This document shows positions 11,160 through 19,693 of a DNA stretch of 64,000 nucleotides, piece by piece (the stretch's first letter is position 1; the number at the start of each line of letters is the position of its first letter). Where the stretch lies: the NCBI GenBank assembly GCA_963768765.1, contig CAVYJK010000024.1, forward strand, positions 1-64,000. The letters run 5' to 3'. A program made the translations under genes and the position numbers. The DNA is from DASWLF01 sp963768765 (lineage in GTDB: Bacteria; Desulfobacterota; Desulfobaccia; Desulfobaccales; 0-14-0-80-60-11). The notes under the pieces were generated by a model, which saw only the letters and a list, made by a program, of their open reading frames with translations, did not search any database and was not told the origin of the DNA.

Positions 11160-11420
11160 TAATAAAATATACTCTTAAAATTTGCCCTATGGAACTCTAG
11201 GCATATCCTAATTATTTGTATTTTATTTAATTTTTTTTAAAAATGTTTTCTGGAATTAAAATAATTATCGATAAAAACTTGTTAAATCAATATATTAGAT
11301 TAATTTTGATAATTTCATAAAAATTCATATTTATTATATAAGTTATTGATATAAGGGGAAAATAATAAAAAAAGATTAATTTTGCTGAAATGCAACATTT
11401 TTCCTAGAAATTATTTTCCG
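11160..11420. other. strongly AT-rich spacer
   Basis: About 250 bases of A/T-dominated sequence, with runs such as TTTAATTTTTTTTAAAAATG, inside a GC-rich genome. It holds no open frame. It lies next to the transposase remnant and upstream of the plus-strand lipoprotein at 11762. Possible roles are a promoter/upstream-activating region or a residue of transferred DNA. The following 340 bases to 11761 are GC-normal and hold no gene that I can see. Confidence 0.5.
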
Positions 11421-11761
11421 GGTCCCGCTTACAATCCATTCTGCTGGCAGGCTCGAAGCCCTCGCCGCCGCTTAAGGCCCCAGACCTAACCCTCTGAAAC
11501 CTCCCAGACAAGAATCCTTCTTAAAATTGCCGCCCTCAGTCGGAGAGAAGGCGTCAACCCCGGCCTGAGTCAAATTTACAAAAATTTTCATCTGAGACAG
11601 ATTGAAGCCTAACATCTGGCGCCGGAGTTTATCTAAACTTTTAAAAGAGCCTGGACGAGTGACGGCCAGGAGAGGGGGAAGGGTCGCGTTAAACCATGCA
11701 TCAATACGTCTCCAGTAAGCTCAAATATTAACCTGGAGGGGGATGGGATAAAGGAGGAAAT

Positions 11762-12881
11762 ATGGCACGCGTTTCTTGGGCGGCAGTCTTGTTATTGGGC
11801 ACCCTGGCCTTGGCGGGGTGCATGGGGCCGTTTCCGGGGGGTTCGTCTTACGGTTACGGCGGCGGATATGGTCTGGGAAGGTGGCGGAGTAGGGGGATAT
11901 GGCGGGGTCCCGAGGGCGGGTTACACAACCCTACTGTGCGCCCCAGCCCTACGCCTTTGATCCGGGGTACGGGGGAGTTTATTCCCAGCCTTATCAAGCC
12001 CAGCCATATGGTTACAGCAACGGCGGAGGTCTACGCCTACCAGCCGAACCAGGCGGTTTTGCCTGGGACCTTTGCTACCACGACCAATTCCGTGGTCGAC
12101 CAGCAACTGCAGTCCCAGCAGAATCAGATTCAGCAGGCGCTGAACTCCGGGCAGTTGACGCCCGAACAAGCCCAGCAATTGCAAAGGGAGCAGGCGCGGA
12201 TTCAGGCGGTGGAACAGCGGATGATGACCGACGGCAATCTGAGCCCCCAGGAGCAGACCCGCCTCACCGCCATGCTAAATCGAAGCAACCAACACATCAA
12301 CCAGCTATTGAATAATAGCGGGCAAACCGGCACCACGACCCAAACCGGCACTACGACGGATTCCGGCACCACAGCGCAGTCCGGCACCACGACGCAACCC
12401 GGGTCCACGGCCCAAACCGGAACCATGAGACACAATAGAGCCATGACGCAAACCGGTACCACGACGCAGTCCGGCACCGCGGCGCAGTCCGGGACCACGG
12501 CCCAAAATGGGACCACGGCCCAAACCGGAACCACGGCCCAAACCGGAACCATGGCCCAAACCGGGACCATGGCGCCAAAATCGGGCCCTGGCGCAGCGCG
12601 GAACCATGGCACAGAATCAAGCCACGGCGCAGTCCGGTACCATGGCCCAAACCGGGACCATGACGCAAAATCGGGCCCTGGCGCAGCGCGGAACCATGGC
12701 ACAGAATCAAGCCATGGCCCAGCGCGGAACCATGGCACCAACTCGGGCCCTGGCGCAGGGGTCTATGGCCCAACCTCGAGCCACGATGCAGCCCCGGACC
12801 ATGGCGCAGCCGCGCCCCGCGGCGCAGGCCCGGACCAGCACTGCCAGGGCCACGCGCAGTAACGGCGTGGCGGGCCGCTGA
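11762..12881 (+). CDS. repeat-rich lipoprotein, frameshifted
   Basis: A strong Shine-Dalgarno (AAAGGAGGAAAT) precedes ATG 11762. Signal peptide with lipobox LALAGC (Cys about residue 20). The mature protein then has a Gly/Tyr-rich segment (GYGGGYG; after a shift near 11890, PQPYAFDPGYGGVYSQPYQA), and, after returning frame near 12040, a Gln-rich helical domain (VVDQQLQSQQNQIQQALNSG, LTPEQAQQLQREQARI). A long T-A-Q-T-G-T repeat follows. Within the repeat the frame shifts again near 12590, and the best continuation is the frame ending AARTRSNG-like at 12881 rather than 12862. The N-terminal part resembles surface lipoproteins with low-complexity spacers; no enzymatic motif is visible. The number of repeat units is unreliable because of the indels. 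Confidence 0.55.
12326..12760 (+). repeat. 18-bp coding tandem repeat (T-A-Q-T-G-T)n
   Basis: Imperfect 18-base units such as ACGGCCCAAACCGGAACC repeat about 20 times, coding for T/M-A-Q-T/S-G-T. Towards the 3' end the units diverge, with NRALAQRGTMAQNQA-type variants in the shifted frame. Such arrays expand and contract by slippage. Confidence 0.8.
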
Positions 12882-13068
12882 GGCCGGCTGGACCTGATGC
12901 AAGGGCTGGCGCCTCGACTCTGAAAAGTTGGCGCCGGTTGGGTGGTTGCAGTTCTTGCGGAAGTGGTGGCTTCCCTTTCCCGGGCGCGCCTTAGGGAGGA
13001 TGCCCGCAGCGGGCGGCCCGGGAAAGGGGTTTGGGGAAGGGCGTTATCTCAGTAGCTGCCGCACTCTC

Positions 13069-13263
13069 TTATTGCCCGCTTTTGGGTGGGCCTTCCTCTT
13101 CCACTTTGCCCTTCTGCTTGGTGCCGCAGAGGGGGCAAAGGATGTCGATCTCCTTCTCGTCGCCGATGAACTTTTCCCTGAGGGTCTCCGGCCCCAGAAA
13201 GGTAATATCCCCGCAGGCGCAGGCGGGGCATTCGGCCCGTACCCGGTATTTTCTCTTGGACAT
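13069..13263 (-). CDS. small zinc-ribbon protein
   Basis: A 64-residue frame starting at an ATG preceded by AGGAGGAG. Two metal-binding knuckles are visible, CPACACGD (about residues 12-19) and CPLCGTK (about 43-49), with the spacing of a zinc ribbon. The C-terminus is charged. It overlaps no other credible gene and follows msrA on the same strand. Function unknown; small zinc ribbons of this kind occur as nucleic-acid-binding or protein-interaction modules. Confidence 0.65.
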   Translation of the reverse strand: MSKRKYRVRAECPACACGDITFLGPETLREKFIGDEKEIDILCPLCGTKQKGKVEEEGPPKSGQ

Positions 13264-13427
13264 CTCTCCTCCTCTTTCCCGCAGATTCCTGGTTTAACCC
13301 CGCCCACCTTGGGGCGAAGCGGCGTCGCCGCCAGGTCGTTTAAATTTAATCATTAACTGCATAAGTGGCAAGGCGGCTGCGGGGCCAGGCCCGGATATAA
13401 GGACTGGGACCGCGCCTCGCCCGGGGA

Positions 13428-14262
13428 CTACCGGACCAGGGGACAGCCGGGCGAGGCCCCCGCAGGTGCCGTGGCCCTGACCAGGCTCAGGAGCTGTTTA
13501 GCCCCCGACTCCGAGAGACCCAGACCGGGCAGTTGCGCCCGCAGGCCCGGCAGGGCGCCGTAGCCGGCTACATAGCCGTTGACCCGGGCCGCCGCGGTGG
13601 AGGCTACGAGGTCCTCCCCCCGGGAATAGAGGGCGCCAAACTCCCGGAAGAGCTCGGGCACTTGCCGGAGAAAATATTTCTGATGGTAGTCCTCGGCCGG
13701 GTAAAACCAGGAGGCCGGGAGGATCTCGGTGAAAACCCGGCCTTTAATCCTGGCCGCCACCTGGTCCCTGGTTTTCAGGGCGAGGTTTTTCTGCTCTTCG
13801 TTGTGATAGAAGACGGCGGCCCGGTACTGCCGGGACCAGGCCGGCGTCCCCGGGGCATGGCCCTGCCAGAAGACCTCCAGCAGTTGTTCGTAAGAGATCT
13901 TCCGGGGATCGTAGTCAATCTGGATCGTCTTCGCTGTGGTCTCCCAGGTCGCGGTAAGTGGGGTTTGGCTTGGTGCCCCCCGTGTATCCCACCCGGGTGC
14001 GAACTACGCCCTCGAGGACCCCGAACCGGGCGTCCGGACCCCAGAATCACCCCAGGGCGAAGGTGGCGGTTTGAGTCTCGGCCGGCTGGGCGGCATCCAG
14101 GGGCGGTAAGGCGACCCGGGGGTCGGCTCCCGGCTGGTTAACCGTCATAGGCATCCTTCCTTGCGATGTTATCTGGTCCAGGCCCGCGTTAAGATGGCTG
14201 GCGCCCAGCAGACCGGCCAGGGCCAGGCCGGCCAGGACCGTCCACTTAGGTAATATTCCCAT
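13428..14262 (-). CDS. msrA: peptide methionine sulfoxide reductase A, exported, probable selenoprotein
   Basis: MsrA reduces methionine-S-sulfoxide. The frame starts at ATG 14262 (AGGCAGGAA upstream) with a signal peptide (WTVLAGLALAGLLGASHLNA), then reads TATFALG-UGA-FWGPDARFG at 14047-14049, exactly where the family has the catalytic Cys of the GCFWG motif. The same frame continues through VRTRVGYTGGTKPNPTYRD and GDHSE, so the UGA is not a frameshift artefact. One extra base near 13930 then moves the rest (IDYDPRKISYEQLLEVFW, HAPGTPAWSRQYRAA, LPASWFYPAEDYHQKYF) into the frame ending at 13428; this second break looks like an indel error. A Cys lies near the C-terminus (SPGCPLVR). Selenocysteine MsrA enzymes are known in other organisms. 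The alternative is a single TGC-to-TGA base error. Confidence 0.8.
14016..14035 (-). promoter_or_regulatory. candidate bacterial SECIS hairpin of msrA
   Basis: Starting 12 nt after the UGA, the mRNA reads GGAC-G-CCC-GGUUC-GGG-GUCC: a 4-bp lower stem, a one-base 5' bulge, a 3-bp upper stem and a GGUUC loop. The E. coli fdhF element has the same plan (lower stem, 5' bulged base, 3-bp stem, GGUC loop) with its loop about 18 nt after the UGA; here it is 19 nt. Paired by eye only. Confidence 0.6.
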
Positions 14263-14429
14263 TTCCTGCCTCGCGCTGCCTGCTTGAGATCGCGGCTTTA
14301 AAAAAGTTATTTGCCACCCCCACCCTGACCCTCCCCCCCTCAAGGGGGAGGGGAAAAGACGAATCATTTAACACAATATTAGGGGCAAACGGCAAAAATA
14401 GGGAAAGGCCCAAAGAATGGCTGCCGACT

Positions 14430-14747
14430 TTACCCTCCCAGGACGTCATGGACCCAGCTCAGGGCCGCGGAAGTGTTGGGGAACCCGATGGTGCTGGTGA
14501 GGAGGATGACCGCGTGATAGACCTCCTCCAAGGTGGCCCCGGCTCTCAAGGCCCGGCGGGCGTGGCTGTGCACCGAGCCTTCGGAGCGGATGGCCGCGGC
14601 GGCCGCCAGCTGGATCAGGTGGGAAGTCTTCTCGTCCAGGGGGCCCTCCCGGCGGATGACTTCGCCCAGCTGTTCCAGGGCCTGGATGAATTTCCCGTGA
14701 TTTTCCTTGATATAGCTATACCAGCCCGGGTAACTTTCCTCGGTCAT
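14430..14747 (-). CDS. carboxymuconolactone decarboxylase (CMD)/AhpD-family protein without the CxxC motif
   Basis: A 105-residue intact frame. Helical CMD pattern: LGEVIRREGPLDEKTSHLIQ, then AIRSEGSVHSHARRALRAGA and LEEVYHAVILLTSTIGFP. In AhpD and the redox-active members the central motif is E-x-x-C-x-x-C-H; here both cysteines are Ser/other (SEGSVHSHA), so thiol peroxidase-type chemistry is unlikely. It is closer to the decarboxylase-type or uncharacterised CMD proteins. It precedes msrA on the same strand, about 170 nt away. Confidence 0.75.
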   Translation of the reverse strand: MTEESYPGWYSYIKENHGKFIQALEQLGEVIRREGPLDEKTSHLIQLAAAAAIRSEGSVHSHARRALRAGATLEEVYHAVILLTSTIGFPNTSAALSWVHDVLGG

Positions 14748-15338
14748 GATGCAGTCCTCCCAATCTCAAAGTAAGGCCGGATGGTCCCGCGGGAACATCT
14801 TTATTTATGATGATCATTTTCACTGGCGGCGTCAACCGGGGGGCGTGGGCGCCTGACCTGAGAACGGTCTCCGCAAAGGCGGGGAGCACGCGAACCCAAC
14901 TAGAGGATTGCGTTTCAGAAATACCTTTACAAGAGGAACCGCCTTTTTCCCTGCCCCTGGAGGAGGGAGGGCCGGGCTCATGGAAACTTAGCTGTATATA
15001 TTTTTTATTGACAGGGACCGGAGAACGCGCTATTTAGCTTTTGGGTAAAAATCTCCCAAAAGAGTAGAACAGGCAACAGACCCTTGCAGGAATAAAGAGT
15101 CAGCCCTTAAGAGAGCCGGGCCCCTTAAGGGCTGTTTGCGTCTTTTAAGCCTCCGGTTAAAACCGAGAATACCTTCGAGGCGACGAGATTTACCCCGAGT
15201 CGTCGATAACCTGTTGAGGATAGAAATAATCTTAGGGAAGACCAGGGGACCAAGGCCCTTAGACCTCCCCCAAAACCCACCCATCCCCCAAGATGGGGAG
15301 AAGATTCTTTCCACCCCAGTGCAGGGTCTTGTTGTGAG
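14748..15338. other. intergenic region with a sigma-70-like promoter
   Basis: About 590 bases between the minus-strand CMD gene and the plus-strand PIG-L fusion. No credible gene. The first part is an ordinary divergent spacer; the part after 15040 (about 300 bases, with CCGGTTAAAACCGAG-type short inverted stretches) would be the 5' leader if the promoter listed at 15008 is used. Confidence 0.45.
15008..15036 (+). promoter_or_regulatory. predicted sigma-70 promoter
   Basis: TTGACA at 15008-15013, a 17-base spacer, then TATTTA at 15031-15036. It points toward the gene at 15339 and would give a leader of roughly 295 nt. Confidence 0.5.
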
Positions 15339-18300
15339 ATGAGAACCTACGAGACCGAGATCAACGCCCAGCTGGTGTACCGCCTCAAGGCCCTGGGCAT
15401 GGCCGGGGCGGTGCTGCACCTCGGGGCGCACCCCGACGACGAGGACATCGGCCTCCTGGCGTATCTGTCCTGCAAGCTGGGGGTGCGGGCGGTTTACTGG
15501 TCGGCCACCCGGGGCGAAGGGGGCCAGAACCGCATCGGCCCCTACCGGGAAGAGGCCCTGGGCATCTACCGCACCTGGGAGAGCCTGGCGGCCCGGGCCG
15601 TGGACCGCAGCCAGTGCCTGTTCGGCCCCTTCTACGATTTCGGTTACAGCAAGAACGCCGAAGGCGCCCTGGCCAAATGGGGCCGGGAGGATCTGGTGCG
15701 GGAGATAGTGCGGGCCATCCGGATGGTGCAGCCGCAAGTCATGGTGGCCCGGTGGCAGGGGCACCCCGGGGATTTTCACGGCCACCACCAGGCGGTGGGG
15801 CAGGCGTCTCTCACGGCCTTCGAGGCGGCCGGCGACCCCCGGCAGTTCCCGGAACTGGAGGCCCAGGGCCTGGCCGCCTGGCAGCCGCGCAAGTTTTACC
15901 ATTCCCTGGACAACTCCGGAGGCGACCTCTCGGCCGGGGGCGCGGTGAATACCTTCGGCCGCCTCAACCCCGCCCTGGAAAGAGACGGCGTGGTGCGGGT
16001 CAACACCGGGGAGTTCGATCCGGTTTCCGGCCGCACCTACCAGGAGCGGGCCTGGCTGGCCTACAACAAGCACCAGACCCAGGCCATGGGGCTGGCCCCG
16101 GCCCCCGGCGACTTTTACTATTATTTTTCCCTGCACCGCAGCCTGGCGCCGGCGCCGCCCCGGGAAGCCAGCCTGTACGACGGCCTGGATTATTCCCTCA
16201 CCGGCCTGGCGGATTATCCGGGGAACGGCTCCCGGTCCCTAGGGGACAATCTGGGGAAAATCAAGCTCTGGGCCCAGGAGGCCCTGGATAACTTTCGGGC
16301 CGACGATCCCATGCAGGCCTGCAGCTCCCTGCTGAAGGCCCTGGCCCAGCTGCGGCGGACCCGCGCCGGCCTTTCCCGGGAGAACTTGCCCCAGGAGGCC
16401 CAAAGGGCCCTGGACTATTACCTGGCGCAGAAAATCACGGACTTCGAGGAGGTCATCGCCAGCTGCCTGGGCCTGGAGTTGGAGTGTCTGAGCGAACCTC
16501 GCCGGGTCATCCCGGGGCAAAAGTTCCGGGTGACGGCCAGCCTCTGGAATCACCGGGGCAGCAAACTTACGCAGGCGGCCTTTTCCCTGGGCCTGCCGAC
16601 AGGCTGGGAAGCCAGGCCCCTGGAGGCGGAGGAAGAAGGGGGCGAGGAAGACCCCCATTGCCAGCCCTGGGCGCCGCCCCTGTCCTTGCGGGCCCACTAT
16701 GAGCTGGCCGCCCCGGAGTCCGCCGGCCTGACCTGTCCCTATTGGCTGCCCCGGCGCCAACAGGCTTATCTCTACGACTGGCCCGCGGGCGAGCCCTGCG
16801 GCCGCCCCTTCGGACCCCCGCCGGTGATGATCAACTGCGAAGTGGATTTGGGGCGGGAAAAAATCGCCCTGCGCCAGGAGGTGGTGCACCGGGAGGCCTT
16901 CCCCGGCGGGTTCCGGGAACTGCCCCTGGCCGTCATCCCGCCCATGTCGCTGCACCCGCGCACCGACAAGGAATTCCTCCAGTGCCAGGGCGCCGAACAG
17001 CGCCTGGAGCTGCAGGTCATCGCCCGGAACAACAGCAGCCAGCCGGTGGAAGGGAACCTGGAACTGGTGGCGCCGGTGGGCTGGCAGGTGAGTCCCGGCC
17101 GTGCCGCCCTGGCGCTGACCGCGGCGGGAGAGACCCGCAACCTGCAGTTTGCCGTGACCATTCCGGCCGGGGCCCCGGCGGGCCGGTATCCCTTGCAGTA
17201 TAAGATTCAGTGCGGCCACCGGGACTACACCGTGGTGGTCACCCCGGTGCGGCTGGGGGCGCCGGGCCTGCCCGCCCTGGCCGACGCCTCCAATTGCATC
17301 AAAGAAGAGTTCATCCTGTCGCCGGCCCAGGTAACGGTCCATCTGCTGGAGGTGGAGTTCATCCCGAACCAGCGCTACGCCTACGTCCAGGGGGCCCAGG
17401 AAGAGCTGCCCCAGGCCCTGCAACCTTTCGGCATAAGTTTTCACTTCCTCAAAGATGAGGAGATGGCCTACGCGGACCTGAGCGGCTTTGCCGCGGTGGT
17501 CATCGGCCCCAACGCTTACCTGACCCGGGAGGAGCTGCGGAAGTACGCCGGCCGTTTTCTGGAATACGTCAAAGAGGGCGGCATCCTCCTCGTCCAGTAC
17601 CAGGGCTACCGCTACCAGAATCCGGGCTTCACCCCGTACCCCTTCCGCTACAGCATGCCCCACGACCGGGTGACCAGGGAGGACGCGCCGGTGCAGCTTT
17701 TGGACCCGGACCACGTGCTGTTCCGGCTGCCCAACGTCATCGGCGAGGCGGACTTCGACGGCTGGGTGCGGGAGCGGGGCCTGTACTTCTTCGGCCAGTT
17801 CGACCCGCGCTACCATGCCCTCCTGGCCTCGGCCGACCCGGGCGAGGAGGCGGCCACGGGGGGCCTCCTGGAGTGCCAGTACGGGCGGGGCACCTATATC
17901 TACACCGGGTATTCCTTCTTCCGGCAGCTGCCCGCCGGGGTGCCGGGAGCCTTCCGACTGTTCGCCAACCTCCTGGCCCTGCCGGAGGCCCGCATCCTGG
18001 AGCGCATCGCCTTTCTGCGCAAAATCGACCTGTTCTCCGCCCTCACCGAGGCGCAGCTGGACGCGGTGGCCCGCATCATGGCCGAGCGTTGGGTGGAGGC
18101 CGGCGCCTATATCTGCCGGGAGGGAGACCTGGGCGACGAGCTGTACGTGGTCTACCGGGGGGAAGTGGAGGTGGTGCGGGAAGCCGGCGGCCAGGAGCAG
18201 GTGATCTTCCTGGCCCGGGAGGGGGACAGCCTGGGGGAGCTGGCCATCCTGGGGAACATCCCCCGCACCGCGGCGCTGCGGGCCAAAGGGAACGTACAGC

Positions 18301-18410
18301 TGCTGGTGGTGGCCGGGCCCCAATTCCTTTCCCTGCTGCGGCAAAACCCAGACATGTCCATCCAGCTCATCCAGCTTCTGGTAAAGCGGCTGGTGCCGGC
18401 GGCCAGGTGA
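15339..18410 (+). CDS. PIG-L (LmbE) deacetylase fused to NEW3-type, glutaminase-like and cyclic-nucleotide-binding domains
   Basis: A 1,023-residue intact frame. Residues about 20-300 form a PIG-L/LmbE zinc deacetylase: HLGAHPDDEDIG is the metal-binding AHPDDE motif, with TRGEGGQNRIG and HPGDFHGHHQAVGQA following; this fold removes N-acetyl groups from sugars. Residues about 380-650 contain one or two Ig-like beta domains (LELQVIARNNSSQPVEGNLE resembles NEW3). Residues about 690-880 resemble a glutamine-amidotransferase-like fold (GFAAVVIGPNAYLTREELRK, EGGILLVQYQG). The C-terminus (about 890-1020) is a cyclic-nucleotide-binding domain (FSALTEAQLDAVARIMAERW, GDELYVVYRGEVEVV, SLGELAILGNIPRTAALRA). 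No signal peptide is seen, so it is probably cytoplasmic. It lies 13 nt upstream of a BshA-like glycosyltransferase. Substrate unknown. Confidence 0.8.
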   Translation: MRTYETEINAQLVYRLKALGMAGAVLHLGAHPDDEDIGLLAYLSCKLGVRAVYWSATRGEGGQNRIGPYREEALGIYRTWESLAARAVDRSQCLFGPFYDFGYSKNAEGALAKWGREDLVREIVRAIRMVQPQVMVARWQGHPGDFHGHHQAVGQASLTAFEAAGDPRQFPELEAQGLAAWQPRKFYHSLDNSGGDLSAGGAVNTFGRLNPALERDGVVRVNTGEFDPVSGRTYQERAWLAYNKHQTQAMGLAPAPGDFYYYFSLHRSLAPAPPREASLYDGLDYSLTGLADYPGNGSRSLGDNLGKIKLWAQEALDNFRADDPMQACSSLLKALAQLRRTRAGLSRENLPQEAQRALDYYLAQKITDFEEVIASCLGLELECLSEPRRVIPGQKFRVTASLWNHRGSKLTQAAFSLGLPTGWEARPLEAEEEGGEEDPHCQPWAPPLSLRAHYELAAPESAGLTCPYWLPRRQQAYLYDWPAGEPCGRPFGPPPVMINCEVDLGREKIALRQEVVHREAFPGGFRELPLAVIPPMSLHPRTDKEFLQCQGAEQRLELQVIARNNSSQPVEGNLELVAPVGWQVSPGRAALALTAAGETRNLQFAVTIPAGAPAGRYPLQYKIQCGHRDYTVVVTPVRLGAPGLPALADASNCIKEEFILSPAQVTVHLLEVEFIPNQRYAYVQGAQEELPQALQPFGISFHFLKDEEMAYADLSGFAAVVIGPNAYLTREELRKYAGRFLEYVKEGGILLVQYQGYRYQNPGFTPYPFRYSMPHDRVTREDAPVQLLDPDHVLFRLPNVIGEADFDGWVRERGLYFFGQFDPRYHALLASADPGEEAATGGLLECQYGRGTYIYTGYSFFRQLPAGVPGAFRLFANLLALPEARILERIAFLRKIDLFSALTEAQLDAVARIMAERWVEAGAYICREGDLGDELYVVYRGEVEVVREAGGQEQVIFLAREGDSLGELAILGNIPRTAALRAKGNVQLLVVAGPQFLSLLRQNPDMSIQLIQLLVKRLVPAAR

Positions 18411-18423
18411 GGCGAGACCAGCT

Positions 18424-19665
18424 ATGCGAGTGGGGATAATGTGCCATTCCAGCCTGGGCGGCAGCGGTCGCATCGGCGCGGAGCTGGCCATGGAGCTGTC
18501 CCGCCGGGGGCACCGGGTGCACCTGTTCAGCCGCCGCGCCCCCTTCGCCGGCCTGGGACGGCCCCACCAGGTGGCCTGGCACGGGGTGCTGCCGGAGCCG
18601 GAAGACCCGAGGCCTGCCTTCGGCCTCCGGGTGGATTGGCCCGCCGGGGAGACCCAGACGCTGCTCCGCCGGCTGGTGCGGGTGATTGCCATGGAGGGCC
18701 TGGATCTCCTCCACTTTCATTACGCCCTGCCCTTTGCCGGCATCGCCGGGGAGATCAAGCGCTCCTTGGGCTGCCCCCCCCTGATGGTGGGCACCCTGCA
18801 CGGCACCGACGTCAGCGTCTACGGTCGGCATCCGCTGACGGGGCCGCAACTGGCCCGGGAGCTTCTTCACCTGGACGGCTTGACCACCGTTTCCTTAAGC
18901 CACGCCCGGCTGGCCGGGGAGGTCTTCGGGCTGCCGGAGCTCCCCAGGGTAATCCCCAATTTTGTGGACCTGGGCCAGTTCCGGCCCTCGGAGGCGCCGC
19001 GCTCGGGGTGGCGGCCGGCGAGGGGTAATGGCCGGCGCCCTCGCATCGTCCACGTCTCCAATTTCCGGGCGGTGAAAAATCCCCTCACCCTGGCCCGCAT
19101 CTTTGCGGGCCTCCGGGAAAGGCTGGAGGCGGAGCTGTGGCTGGTGGGGGACGGGCCGGAGGTGGACGGACTCAAGTCCTTTTTTAAAGGGCAGGGCCTG
19201 GAGGGGGACGTCCGCTTCTGGGGCGCCCGCCGCCGAGTGGCCCCCATCCTGGCTCAGGCCGACCTCTTGCTGATGCCCAGCCAGGCCGAAAGTTTTTGCC
19301 TGGCTGCCCTGGAAGCCATGGCCTGCGGGGTGCCGGTCCTGGCCAGCCGGGTGGGGGGCCTGCCCGAAGTGGTGCTGGACGGCCAGACGGGGCTGCTCTT
19401 CCCGGTGGCTGAGCCCGAGGCGGCGGTGGACCTGGCGGTGCAGCTCCTTTCCGACCCGGCCCGGCTCTGCGCCATGCGGGAAGCGGCCGTAAGGCGCGCT
19501 CGCGGGTTCGGGCAAGGCCGTATCGTCAGCGCCTACGAAAGTTTCTATGAAAGCCTGCTGAGGCGCCGGGGGCGGCGGCCCTGGTTAGGCAGAGATGGCT
19601 CCCGGCAGCGCAGCTTTTTCCGGCAAGCAGGCGCTTTTCTCCATACCCTGCCTTTCCTGGGATAG
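18424..19665 (+). CDS. GT4-family glycosyltransferase, BshA-like
   Basis: A 413-residue GT-B enzyme. N-terminal nucleotide-fold glycine motif MCHSSLGGSGRIGAELA, then LLHFHYALPFAGIA, VGTLHGTDVSVYG and VIPNFVDLGQF. The C-terminal domain has RIVHVSNFRAVKNPLTL, WLVGDGPEVDGL and the donor-binding SQAESFCLAALEAMACGVPV. The combination HFHYALP, TLHGTD, IPNFVD and SNFR-VK matches BshA, which transfers GlcNAc to L-malate in bacillithiol synthesis. The upstream neighbour carries a PIG-L deacetylase domain, the fold of BshB, which supports a thiol-glycoside or related pathway; no BshC is present here. A different acceptor is possible, since related GT4 enzymes serve polysaccharide synthesis. Confidence 0.75.
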   Translation: MRVGIMCHSSLGGSGRIGAELAMELSRRGHRVHLFSRRAPFAGLGRPHQVAWHGVLPEPEDPRPAFGLRVDWPAGETQTLLRRLVRVIAMEGLDLLHFHYALPFAGIAGEIKRSLGCPPLMVGTLHGTDVSVYGRHPLTGPQLARELLHLDGLTTVSLSHARLAGEVFGLPELPRVIPNFVDLGQFRPSEAPRSGWRPARGNGRRPRIVHVSNFRAVKNPLTLARIFAGLRERLEAELWLVGDGPEVDGLKSFFKGQGLEGDVRFWGARRRVAPILAQADLLLMPSQAESFCLAALEAMACGVPVLASRVGGLPEVVLDGQTGLLFPVAEPEAAVDLAVQLLSDPARLCAMREAAVRRARGFGQGRIVSAYESFYESLLRRRGRRPWLGRDGSRQRSFFRQAGAFLHTLPFLG

Positions 19666-19693
19666 ACCATTAACCGCACCCGAGGAGCGCCAG

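Noticed and set aside
8820..12760. Regular repeats that could suggest a CRISPR array
   Set aside because: The 15-bp and 18-bp units are contiguous, without spacers, and code for peptide repeats inside genes.
12202..12902. Minus-strand frames across the repeat lipoprotein
   Set aside because: They translate the same tandem repeat in reverse and have no ribosome site or family match.
16239..18692. Very long antisense frame (over 800 codons)
   Set aside because: It is the GC-rich shadow of the PIG-L fusion gene; no motifs, and composition follows the third-codon bias of the true gene. The same applies to long antisense frames opposite guaB, pyrG, mrp, hdrA and rarA.
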